Position numbers and translations under genes: made by a program. A DNA stretch of 64,000 nucleotides. It comes from Pseudeuparius sepicola (taxonomy: Eukaryota; Arthropoda; Insecta; Coleoptera; Anthribidae). The notes under the pieces were generated by a model. The model saw only the letters and a list, made by a program, of their open reading frames with translations, did not search any database and was not told where the DNA came from. Of the stretch, positions 54,486-64,000 are shown in pieces; within the stretch, counting starts at the first letter, position 1, and every line of letters begins with the position of its first letter. The DNA is taken from contig OY987298.1 in assembly GCA_963920635.1 (NCBI GenBank), forward strand, positions 80,795,454 to 80,859,453, in the 5' to 3' direction.

Positions 54486-54790
54486 TAAAAGGAAAATCAA
54501 CTGTTTTGATCCGACAGAAAAGGGAATTGTGATAAAGAAAAAGGAATATTGATAAAGCTGTTTCAATACATAATGGAAATGATCTACCTTCCATTCCTGT
54601 TGCCCATTCTGGTCATTTAAAGGAAGACTATGACAATGTGGAAAGTTTATTGGAAAAAATACAGTTCGACCAATACGTATAACTAGGAGGTCTGAGGAGG
54701 CTTTAAAATGCTAGGCTTCTTCCTTGGTTTGCAGGGAGGGCATACCAAATACCCATATTATACTCTTGTGGGTGTGTCCTGGCATGGACA
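54486..54790 (+). pseudogene. Repeat-associated zinc-finger protein gene, 3' half
   Basis: Directly after the LINE tail the coding text resumes: HNGNDLPSIPVAHSGHLKED-like sequence (54,568-54,630), YDNVESLLEKIQFDQY (54,630-54,677) and LGLQGGHTKYPYYTL (54,725-54,770). From memory these match the middle of the same family (HNGN..PSIPV...KE.Y......LGLQGG.TKY.CFLC). Several frame changes are needed. The stretch between DLNKLVK and this part is largely lost. Confidence 0.55.
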
Positions 54791-55192
54791 ATGTTATCAG
54801 TCAGCTACTTATTTCTAGAGATATAAATTTTGCTTCCGGCACCCCACATTAAACTAGGACTCATAGGCGTATCCAGGGGGGTGGGCTGCCGGGCGGCCCT
54901 AAGGCAAGTCTAAACTATTTTTTAAGAGTATATTTATATATCGTAACCATTTTTAACGTAATATTTTTCGCTTCTCTACTACCTAATTAAGTTAATTAGA
55001 TTAACAAAACATAATTCGACAATATTAATAAAATAAATGCATATTTGCTACACAGCTCGAATCGTTGATTCGTTGCGAATTGTTTGCGACAGAACAGAGA
55101 AGATGTGGCGTAAAGAAAATCGCAAAAGGCGCAAAATTCTGTATTTGTTGAGATCACCAAAATGCTAAACTTGCATTACGTATTTATAGTAT
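54791..55192. other. Interval without recognised features
   Basis: ATAGGCGTATCCAGGGGGGTG near 54,865 resembles a transposon end phrase but has no partner seen. Confidence 0.4.
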
Positions 55193-55301
55193 TTTAAAGC
55201 CAGTGGCGTAACAACGGAAGAGTAGCCCCGTGTTCAAAATTTCAGGTGGGCCCCTGTGTTTTTTTTTATGTTTGAAAGTGGTGTAACAATGACAAACATT
55301 G

Positions 55302-55649
55302 TACAGGATGTCCCATTTTCAATACTTTTGCAACTTATATTTATATTTTGAAATTCTTACCTCCTAGAAAAAAAAACGTGTACGCCACCGAATTCTACAT
55401 GAAAAAATCTATAACGGTCGATTTTTACCATTTCAACAAGTTAGCGTATAACGGATATAGGGGGGTGCCTGAAAACGGCAAATTTTGAAAATCACCTTGT
55501 GTTTAAAAACTAAAGAGGCCTCAAGAAAATTCTGTATATGAGCCTTTCTTTTTATGAAAAAGGAGGTCAGTGTCCCGAAAACCGCAACTCCCTAGTTCTA
55601 GAAATATCCGAGATACCTCACAAAATTATCGAAAATGGGACACCCTGTA
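55302..55649. mobile_element. 348-bp palindromic MITE nested in the hAT-like element
   Basis: Ends TACAGGATGTCCCATTTTC and GAAAATGGGACACCCTGTA. The inner arms are more diverged. Confidence 0.8.
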
Positions 55650-55778
55650 GGTGCATATAGAGAATAATTCAACTTAAACTTTGTATTGACCAACAGTTAA
55701 AAATGATGCACATTGCTCACTATAGGTCAAAAAACGCCATTTTTTAGGTCAAAATGTTGAATCACCATGTACGTTCTG

Positions 55779-56434
55779 TACAGGGTGATTCAAACTCGAC
55801 GCCCCAGGAATACTGCGGGAACACGAAAACTGAAAATAAAATTTCGAACAGGGGCTCTTAAATGGAATGGAATGAAAAACATGGAATTTTTCTATTCACT
55901 AGAATCGGTTTTCCGAAATCGAGTTAGCCATGAAAACAATTGCGAAAGTCAGAAATTATTTAAGAGTATGTTAGGGTGCACCATTAAATTTGTTCGACTG
56001 TAGTATTTTTTAAATTTTTGAATTGTGCTTGTTACTGACTTGTTTGCTATTATAGTTTGTTACAACAAATTTTATTTAATATTCCAGTTGAAAAAATTTA
56101 AGGGTGCACAAGACAACCTAACATTCTCTTAAATAATTTCTGACTATCAATTGTAAATTTTGAATTACAAAAGATACAGAAAATATTTTCCTATAAAAGT
56201 TGTTGAGGATGATAAATGATAAGGACTTTCAATATTTAGGAAAAAATTGTATGTTTCTGGGGAAAAATATTTATTACGTCACAGCGGCCATTTCCCCAAA
56301 CAACAAAAAAACAAATTTTCGGTCATAATTGGGCCTTATAGTATGTCCCATTTAAGAAACCCTGTTCGAAATTTTATTTCTAATTTTCGTGTTCCCGCAG
56401 TAGGCTTGGGGCGTCGAGTTTGGCTCACCCTGTA
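55779..56434. mobile_element. 656-bp palindromic MITE nested in the hAT-like element
   Basis: Ends TACAGGGTGATTCAAACTCG and CGAGTTTGGCTCACCCTGTA, continuing through CGCCCCAGG and its inverse. Arms pair again through TTCGAACAGGG and CCCTGTTCGAA. The short open frames inside are arm shadows. Confidence 0.85.
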
Positions 56435-56701
56435 GGTACATTTACTCTTAAGTTATTATACATTTTTTGTACTACCCTTGCATTTTTATTGTTGCGAAAT
56501 TTCAAACGCCCTCTATGTAACCGATTAGAGATTAATTCTGACTCGTTGGTTATTACGCAGCACCACATCAATCGGCTCGCATCGGAAAAACCGAAATTTC
56601 TGCGTCCTGCATGAACCTTGGTGGCGGTGGGCCCCTAGCAGCTCTGGGCCCGTGTTCACCGCACACTCTGAACACCCTGTAGTTACGCCACTGTTTAAAG
56701 C

Positions 56702-57645
56702 GTTTTTTACGCTGATCAAAGTATTAAATTTCATCTCTTTTCGTTCTCTGGGCCTTGTCGTGCGCAATAGGGCTAAAAGCGGTATACTATGTTAATATAC
56801 AGGTATGTGGTCTGTATACGTACAAGGCGATTATCTCATTAAATACAAAATAATTTTTACCCCTTTCCTATAATTTAGCGCAAGTAATATTTATAACTTC
56901 CTGACACAGCATCGAAAATTATAAATAAAGAAAACATTTTCGAAGGCAAATTTAATAATTAAACCGAATGTCAGCAAAAATATCAAATTTTAAAACTTAA
57001 TTATACTGGCTATGCCCTTGATATTAATTTTAAAAAGGTACCTAGCGACGAAAGAAAGCCAACGAAAAGCAATACTGCATTTGCCATAAAACAAGAGAAG
57101 TGAGACGTAAGTAGGTACCTACTTTGACTTATAGTATTTTCTCGAAAAAGGTATTGTATTTCTGATATAAAAGTTAGATAGCCGAAACTCATAAACGTAT
57201 CTGTTAAAGTGTTATTGTGAGGCAGCGCAGCTGGTGCCCTCTATTTGATATCTAATAAAAAAAGTAAGACATATAATGTACTTACCAAAAAACCTACTTG
57301 CTCAAAATTTTAATACAATATACTTATTGCTTATTGTGGAAGATGTAACTATAGAATTTCTGTGTCGTTGTTCTCAAATAAATATTCGTGTTGGACTCAG
57401 TATAGGATCATTTTTATAAACCAAACTTACCTGCTCATTCGAAGGGGTGAATCGGATTTAAGATTACGGTCATGAATTTCTACTGGCGGATTAGGGTTTA
57501 CGCCTTTCGATTACCTTTATGGGGAATCTTACGCCCCACTGGCGCGATATCCCTTGAAATATTACTATTGGGTTAGGGTGTAAACTGTAGTAGCTATCCA
57601 ACCTTCGAACAGAAAGTCAAGGCGCACAATAACCAAATATTACTT
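56702..57645. other. Interval without recognised features
   Basis: AT-rich with no frame above 60 codons of interest and no terminal repeats found. Confidence 0.4.
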
Positions 57646-58586
57646 AAATATCTCAACTAGTTTGGTAAATATTCGATAATGTCCACATATTTTTTCCAAC
57701 TTTAACACCCTGTAAGTTTTCTATGAAGTCTTAAAAATGTACAGTATGTCCACGGATAGAGTTCACATAAGGTGTAAATGACAAAAAAATTTCGAGTTGA
57801 AATTTGAGCTTCTGGGGATAAGCCCTGCTTGGTTTGAAACTAATTTGTGACGTAATTTTAGTTTCGAAAAATCACGTATGCCTTGGGAATTTTGAAAAAA
57901 CTAATTTTCCACATCAGTAAAGTGCCCTTTCTGTAGGTTTTACGACAAAATGTTATTAAGTTAACTTGTTCAGAATGAAGAACTGAGTAGGTTTTCGAAA
58001 TTTCGAAAGGGACGCCACCGGATTTTATAATAATTTTAATCTACTTTTATATTTTTTTCGCATTAAGCAACTAAGAATACAACTTTTTGGTCTCTTGTAT
58101 CTTGTTCGTATCTTGCTTCGTTTTCGAGAAAGCAGCAATGCAACAACAAAGCAATGACATGCAATAAAGTGGTTTTTATTTTTTCTCACGAAAACGAAGC
58201 ACGACACGAAAAAAATTAAAGAGTTCCTTAATGGCGAGGAAAATATAAAAGTTTTAAAAAAGTCAGTGGCGCACTTTTTCTTTCGAAAATATTGGTCACG
58301 GTGCCCCCCGGAACGCCACTGGACTTAATAATTTGAATCCACTTACGGTGAAATTAACCTCTCTCTACCGTAAATAACACTGCCGGATTAAAACAAAATC
58401 GGCTAAAGGATTATTAGGATGTTGTTAAAAATTTTTTTAAGTTTGGCACCCTGTATTTTGAAAAGTAAGCGATACTGGACCTATGTTTATATAAACTTTT
58501 CGTCTTAGAATCACTCAAAGAATCACCCCTTGAAGTTTGGCTACGTACTTAAATAATACCCTGTAAGTACATCCAGTAATAGCAGG
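57646..58586. mobile_element. Patchwork of MITE fragments
   Basis: 57,646-57,725 matches an arm of the 12,136 MITE, and about 57,760-57,850 matches an arm of the 2,444 MITE (GACAAAAAAATTTCGAGTTG). CAGTGGCG at 58,264 and CGCCACTG ending 58,321 form a 58-bp inverted unit like a minimal hAT remnant. CACCCTGTA-like ends occur near 58,448. Confidence 0.55.
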
Positions 58587-59063
58587 TACAGGATGTTCCC
58601 GTATATTTTGACCCACCCCTAGAGCTTTTATTTTTCGAGTTAGAATCAAATTACTTAAATGACAGTTGTAGGGTTTTTTCTGAACCGCTAGGATCTGTTA
58701 CTAGATAAAACAAATGAGCGTCGCAAATTTATGAAAAATATAAACTTACTTTTTTTTTAATTGAATGATATATTTGTGGATTTTTGAATTGCACGCATTT
58801 TTTCGATTATAAAAATATAAATATGTTATATGTTTACTCTAATCACTCGCATGATATTCCAAATTGCAGGTAAATACGATATTTATATTTAATCAAGGTT
58901 GCCATGGAAAAACATTTCAACTTAGGCAAGATCATTCCTGTCAATCCATTATTTTTGGGACAATACACCTTGGTACCCTACAACTTTTATTTAAGTAATT
59001 TTATTCTAACTTAAAAATAAAGGCTCTATAGGGGTGGGTCAAAATATACGGGAACACCCTGTA
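58587..59063. mobile_element. 477-bp palindromic MITE
   Basis: Ends TACAGGATGTTCCCGTATAT and ATATACGGGAACACCCTGTA. Arms pair through TTTTGACCCACCCCTA and AAGTAATTTTATTCTAACTT. Confidence 0.85.
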
Positions 59064-59323
59064 CCTTTTCAACTAATTGTTTTCTCTACAAGCATATATT
59101 AAAGGAGACATAGATAATCAGATGCATTGTTCAAATCGTCCGCAAAAATCCCGCTACACGAACTTTCAAACTTTAATTTTGGAGCGAAAAAAAAAGATAT
59201 TTTACTTTAGTTATTAGTTTTTATATAAAATTTTATACAACTGTTTATTGATAAATATTCCTGGGTTACTACCATAATAAACTTTGGAACCATTCAATAA
59301 TTTATATTACATTGCTACGTACG
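59064..59323. other. AT-rich interval before the ribozyme-like motif
   Basis: No frame or repeat recognised. It may be part of a Penelope-like remnant whose hammerhead core follows. Confidence 0.35.
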
Positions 59324-59350
59324 TTTCGGCTAACATTTAGCCATCTTCAG
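59324..59350 (-). ncRNA. Hammerhead-ribozyme-like core, Penelope-like element remnant
   Basis: On the minus strand CTGAAGA is followed by a six-pair stem II (GGCTAA with TTAGCC), then GAAAC and a short CGT/ACG stem followed by TA. This matches CUGANGA - stem II - GAAA - stem III - UH of hammerhead ribozymes. Such motifs are known in the repeats of Penelope-like retroelements. Pairing of the outer stem I is weak by eye, so activity is doubtful. Confidence 0.5.
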
Positions 59351-59392
59351 GTCACATAAATATTTATTTTGCCTGCTACGTGTCACCATTTA

Positions 59393-59452
59393 AAAACAAT
59401 ACATTATGTTCTTTTCATTTTATAAAATGAAAAGAACATAATGTATTGTTTT
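59393..59452. repeat. Perfect 60-bp palindrome
   Basis: Thirty bases reading AAAACAATACATTATGTTCT and then TTTCATTTTA are followed at once by their exact complement, centred between 59,422 and 59,423 with no spacer. It begins about 40 bp beyond the hammerhead-like core. Confidence 0.95.
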
Positions 59453-60117
59453 AATTACATTTTATAATTCAATGTTCAGTTTTTATAATATGAACAAATA
59501 CATTCATTAATTCAATGCTCATAGTGGTCCGTAGTATTAAAATTAAGTTCACTGTTTTAATGTAAAAGTGTTCATCAATTCGATGTACATACCTAATTTA
59601 TACTATTAATACAAGCGTTAATATCAATAAACATCTACATTGATATGAAAATTAACGTACAGCTATTCATAATATTAATAAACCTTTATGTTGGACAAAT
59701 ATTAATAGACGTTTTATTGGCTAAACGAACTTTTTGATGTTAATGTTACGTACCTTTTTCGTTCAGTGCAGTAAATTACATTTATAAAAGTGCCTTAAAG
59801 GATGTTTTTACGAAGATGAAAAAAAAAAATCAGATAAAAAAATTATGGGAACTTGAAGGAAATGAGCCATTTTGAGAAACACCCTGTATCTCCCAAACTA
59901 ATCAAGATATGGAGATGAAATATATAAAAGTGACCAATTTGGACCACTCCGTCCATACATACATTCACATTCCATACCGCACGTACCGGCGTGTTCTGCC
60001 CTTGTCTTGGACGCTGGCTACTGCGGAGAGCCACCGCCTACCGCGTCCCAAAATGCTGATCGCTGCCGGTTATGGGGCCCACCCTGCAGCATGCAACCTC
60101 ACCCTATCTTGTAGAGA
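59453..60117. other. Interval with one MITE-like right end
   Basis: GAGAAACACCCTGTATCTCCC near 59,875 is a CACCCTGTA end without a clear left partner. A GC-richer stretch lies at 59,970-60,105 and its open frames on both strands show no motif. Confidence 0.4.
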
Positions 60118-60700
60118 AAATTCAAATTCAAAGTCAAACTTTTATTTGGAATCCAATTTATTTATTTAATTAGCTTATTAGAGTTGAAAGTCAACAAACC
60201 AAAATCATTTTACTGGTGTCTGCCAATGCGAAGGAACTGCTTAGGAGGTGACAACCTCATTTTTTTATTGTTGCTCCATGGACCTTCCTTCCGATGGTAC
60301 CTATCTATTTTGTTCTATAAGCTTCTGAGAGTAGATTTGCTTAAAAATTAAGCATAACTTATTTAATTCACAATGATCGGGCCCGCATATTAATTGAGGC
60401 AACCTACTCGCTTCAAGTAAAGAAATATACTCTACATTTTGCAAAACATCGTATTCTGTGAGCTTATGAGAGTTCAAATCATGCGGCCGGCTCTTGGACT
60501 AATTGTAGAAGATGCATCGATAGTGGACGATGAATGTAGATATATAACACATAAAAGGAAGTTGTTAGATGTTCGAAAGATTCGGTCACCAAGATATTTC
60601 ACTAGGACCTGATGTAAAAACTACTGATTATGCAGTCAGCGAAAGTTCCATATTACAGTTACCCACACGCCGGAGCCTGAATTTAACTTGTTAGCTGGCA
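60118..60700 (-). mobile_element. 3' end of a LINE-like element on the minus strand
   Basis: Minus-strand sequence ends CCAAATAAAAGTTTGACTTT and GAATTTGAATTTTC (60,151-60,116), a polyadenylation signal plus TTTGAA-type tail like that at 47,066-47,090. Sequence upstream to about 60,700 shows coding-like patches but I could not assign RT motifs. The upper limit is a guess. Confidence 0.4.
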
Positions 60701-62925
60701 AGTTATTTTATTTTGATTGACAAATTTATTTTTATATTTACCACTAATTGATTTGAAATTAGTATAATTTTAAATTATTTTATTACCTGTCAAGGTATTT
60801 AAGAACAAAGTCTGGATTGGAAATTATTCACAATTTTTCTGTCTTCCGTTTTATCTTTTGACATTTGGCCACAATCTCTGCCAACACGTATGCCAAAAAT
60901 GTTTTTTGCCCAAATACCACTGAAAATTCTTCAAAAATATTTCTTCTAAAGATTAAGTTCCACACAGTTCTTGGTTTGCAGCTGTAAATAGACAATTTCC
61001 AAAAGACTAGTGAGTTATTTTGCTGTGAAAATCATTTCAATGTAAAATGCAGGTATAAGGAAATTTGCCTATTCTAATCGCTGCACGTTACAGTAGACAA
61101 TGTAGGATTTAATATATTTATAGGGCTAGTTTATAAAAATGCTTTGCTTAACTATATTATGTAGCCGTATAATATCCAACCTCCACTAAACTGCTTTAGT
61201 CATTATTTTATAGATTTGATTAGTAAATTTTTACATAGCATCCAAGTAGGTAATCTATAGGTACTGAAAATTTATATAACATATTTACATTAGATACTTG
61301 CGCAATGTGTCTGGTTTTCGAATTACCACCCCCAAAGATATATAAGTAGGCTGTGGGAATTGAACCAGACAATTTTTGCAGATATGTCCCTGAAACGTTT
61401 GAAACTTTAATTGTCCTTTTTTTTTAAAGTTTGGTCGTACTGGCCATTTTTGCCATTAATATTTTGTATTATAATATCTATAAATGTTGTGGAACATTGT
61501 AAGCTTGTAAATTCGTAATCTTTTGAATTTTCAATGTTTGTAATTTTGTAGTAAATAAAAATATATTATATTTGTATTATTGATTACAATCCCAAATAAA
61601 GCCCCAACAAAATGTGAAATCTGAATTTTGGGATTTTAAATTTATCTAGACTTACATATAAACAAACAATGTTGTTAAACAAATAATAAAAATTAAATAA
61701 CAACTTGTACGATCGTGGAGAAAAATTATTCTACATATCCTTCTCCAACTTCATTACATTTTCCATTTTAAAATTTCATGAACTCAAAAATCCAGAAATA
61801 GAAAACTCAGATTTGGAACTTTGTATTAAAGATTTGTTTTGGACGATTAACATTTATTTAAAATAAAAAAATAATGGTGTTTCCCTCTTAGAGCATTTTC
61901 ATGTCTAATTTATTATAACGTAAGATTAATCCAAGATTTTCATAATGGTAAACAAATTATTTTTTCACGAAAAGGTTTTTTTTATCAAGAATTACTTCCA
62001 TCGTAAAATCGGTAAAATCAGTACTAAAAATGTATCTCTTCTTGTCAATTTCAACCTTGGATACATAGCCGAGGAAGCAGATACCTATTCAGGATCGAAA
62101 ACTCTGCACTAGTTTTTGTTTTTCCTAAAAGCCCAGAGGTTCTGATAACCGATCCGAATTCTCGAATAAAATATTAATCGGCCACAATCCTTTTCCCGAG
62201 AAAAGGAGTGAAAATGATATTTTTGTATCTCGGCAGGGGTGCATTTTATCGCAAAATACTAGATACTATGCGATAAAATAAATGTACAAAATAAATACTC
62301 GTCCAAAAAAGTGTTTTGTCTTCTACCTAATATCAACCCTTATGCAATTATTGACTGGCGAAGCGAAAGTTTTAAAAACATATAAGAGTTTTTTTTGTTG
62401 TTTTCATATTAGCGAAATGCATGAATGTATAAAATCCGTTATAATATTTTTGCGCATTAAAAAATATGCGAAATATAATTTGATGCGCTTGTTGCAAATC
62501 TCTAAAGAATTCGCCCCAAAATCACAAAAAAATATAAATAAAAAATATTTTTCATGAGGATTTCTAATTAACACACTTCACAATGCCCTTCTGTAGCCCT
62601 TCATCTCTCAATTAATTTTTAAAAGAGCCGTTGGAACTTTTTTCACGTAGGTGGTGGAATTATCTTTTTATTATTATACTTCTTTGAAAACACCTTATTT
62701 TCATCTGTTTTAGCAATAATGAAAGATGGGGTTTTTCGGACTAGCGCACGGAAACAGCGCATGGGAAAACTTTCGCGATTTTTCCAAAGTAAAATTATGT
62801 CACAAAATAGTTTCAAACCAAGCAGGTCTGATACCCAGAAGCTCAAATTTCAATTCTAAATTTTTTTGTTATTTACACCTTAGGTATGTGAAATCAATCC
62901 GAGGACACACTGTATATGTATGTAT
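60701..62925. other. 2.2-kb AT-rich interval, nothing recognised
   Basis: A 91-codon frame at 62,282-62,557 has no motif. A short inverted pair ATTTTATCGCA/TGCGATAAAAT stands at about 62,245-62,280. No terminal repeats or RNA genes are seen. Confidence 0.45.
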
Positions 62926-63172
62926 TTTTTCATAACATCAACCCTTCCCGACATGACTCCCCGTACATTACATTTAGAAACAGCGGTTTTGTATGTATTT
63001 ATTTACTTCATTTGTTACTAAAATTATTTATTATGCCATACCTCATTTACTAAATTTTTGATGTTTGTTGGCTAATAATAATATACAGAAAATTCTACGG
63101 AAGAAACTATTACTACAACGTTTATAATTTTACGGCGAGCCCTATGGCGGGAAGGGTCTATGTTATGAAAAA
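62926..63172. mobile_element. 247-bp MITE-like element with 25-bp inverted ends
   Basis: TTTTTCATAACATCAACCCT then TCCCG at the left (62,926-62,950) is inverted at 63,148-63,172 with two differences. No clear duplication is seen. Confidence 0.65.
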
Positions 63173-63637
63173 TATGAAAGAGAGCAAATTTAACGGCAGT
63201 GAGGTCCTATCCTCTTTAATTTTCCTTATATGCATTATTATTGTCATCCTAAGTGAAATAATATCCAGGAAAAACTCTTTTCCGCCCCCCTCCGAAGGGT
63301 CGAAATGATTAATTTTTTCAGAAGAACCTGGCAATTAATAAAATATATGAATAAGGCGTTAAATAAACAAAAACAGGGCGCAGCCCCGTTTATACAGCTA
63401 CCATGCGCTATTAACAGGCTAAGGGTTATTCTTACGAGAAAAATGGTAGAGAACAAATTTCTCCTCAGGTATTATGTGGGCTTCCATTTTGAATAAGGTA
63501 TTTGACCCAAATAACGCCATAATTATTAAATATTAAATAAATAGCTAGTTTACGGCTGTGTAGTTTTACTTAGTAGATAAAATAACGAGTTTTGCAGCCA
63601 GAAAGGTATATATTAACTTCTTTTTATAATACCAAGC
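63173..63637. other. Interval with overlapping unrecognised frames
   Basis: Frames of 60-70 codons are open on both strands over 63,244-63,496; none shows a family motif. GGGCGCAGCCCCG near 63,378 forms a small hairpin. Confidence 0.35.
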
Positions 63638-63665
63638 TTTCGGTCTACTTCGTGACCTTCATCAG
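63638..63665 (-). ncRNA. Hammerhead-ribozyme-like core, second copy type, Penelope-like element
   Basis: Minus-strand order: CTGATGA, stem II AGGTC...GACC with loop ACGAAGTA, then GAAA and AGCTTGGTA as a short stem III plus cleavage-site region. The canonical CUGAUGA box is exact here. The sequence to the right (63,666-64,000) is AT-rich and may be part of the same Penelope-like remnant, which would continue beyond the window. Confidence 0.55.
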
Positions 63666-64000
63666 GGCTAGAATTTTTTTTAAATTATTAGAAAATATTG
63701 AGAAAAGGTTGAAATTTTACTCACAATTATGTTGAAGTTTTTTTACCAATATTAAAACCAGATAGATTTTAGGTTTAAAAGGGCCAGAAAAAGGTTTTTA
63801 CATAATTTCGTGTGAAAATTTATACCGTCAATTTTGTTTGTAATTGTTTTTTTGTTAATAAGGTAATTTAGTTTCAAAAAACAAAAGATAAATTTATAAT
63901 AAGAAAAAATGTTTTTTAGGTTATCATCAAAAAGTGTCAGAAAACTAGGTGTGATACAAGGTTAGAAATAACCTTAGTTGATATAAGGTTATGTTACAAC
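63666..64000. other. AT-rich end of the window
   Basis: No frame recognised. The last 60 bases contain repeated AAGGTTA words (ACAAGGTTAGAAATAACC, ATATAAGGTTATG). Confidence 0.35.

Larger units (their letters stand above)
55201..56693. mobile_element. hAT-like element with a perfect 8-bp target duplication
   Basis: The ends CAGTGGCGTAAC and GTTACGCCACTG are flanked by TTTAAAGC on both sides (55,193-55,200 and 56,694-56,701). Eight-bp duplications with CAGTG-type ends are characteristic of hAT elements. No transposase motif is seen, and two CAGGGTG-type MITEs have inserted within, leaving about 490 bp of its own sequence. It is therefore non-autonomous. Confidence 0.85.

Noticed and set aside
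59843..60169. Opposed 63- and 86-codon frames in a GC-richer patch
   Set aside because: They overlap on opposite strands, neither shows a family motif, and the 3' part runs into a LINE tail.
1..64000. CRISPR arrays, prokaryotic operons or phage genes
   Set aside because: The direct repeats seen are head-to-tail satellites or transposon copies without regular spacers. Coding remnants are eukaryotic, with GT-AG introns.

Overview
The window is AT-rich animal nuclear DNA, most likely from an insect, in a strongly transposon-invaded region. I found no intact cellular gene. The coding remnants belong to eukaryotic mobile elements: an R2/R4-like and a CR1/jockey-like non-LTR retrotransposon, a P element of THAP9 type, a THAP/DDE_Tnp_4 plus YqaJ element, and a DUF4817-type mariner start. 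Some remnants are split by GT-AG introns. The order of insect cannot be read from the sequence.

Region by region. 1-1.9 kb: the 5' part of a decayed retrotransposon on the minus strand, preceded by a 68-bp tandem repeat. 2.1-20.5 kb: mostly palindromic (foldback) MITEs, many ending in TACAGGGTG...CACCCTGTA, plus a composite repeat with a 5S-rRNA-like block (4.7-5.4 kb), an initiator-tRNA-derived SINE (16.2-16.35 kb) and an ACGT-rich foldback element (18.4-19.6 kb). 21.0-22.3 kb: a 137-bp satellite-like array. 23.6-25.4 kb: a higher-order array with four copies of a 115-bp hairpin. 25.5-46.9 kb: a nested transposon complex. Two inverted copies of an unassigned element with ends AATGGAC (25,470-28,537 and 40,680-46,200) lie on either side of a dead P element (about 29.2-38.76 kb). 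A 6.1-kb THAP/DDE plus YqaJ element (31,246-37,374) interrupts the P element and itself contains two MITEs. The right-hand AATGGAC copy sits inside a palindromic MITE and carries a 2.2-kb TA-flanked insertion. 47-50 kb: retrotransposon tails, a MITE and a tandem dimer of the 5S-like composite repeat. 50.3-54.8 kb: a decayed zinc-finger gene of a repeat-associated family, split by a MITE and a CR1-like LINE whose reverse transcriptase is in turn split by a 1.2-kb palindromic MITE. 55.2-56.7 kb: a hAT-like element with a perfect 8-bp target duplication and two nested MITEs. 57-64 kb: more MITEs, a 60-bp perfect palindrome, a LINE tail and two hammerhead-ribozyme-like cores of the kind known from Penelope-like elements.

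Nothing here works as an operon or pathway. The genes relate to each other by the order of insertion: each interruption dates one element against another. All coding features are pseudogenes or fragments, so starts and ends are approximate unless target duplications or terminal repeats fix them.
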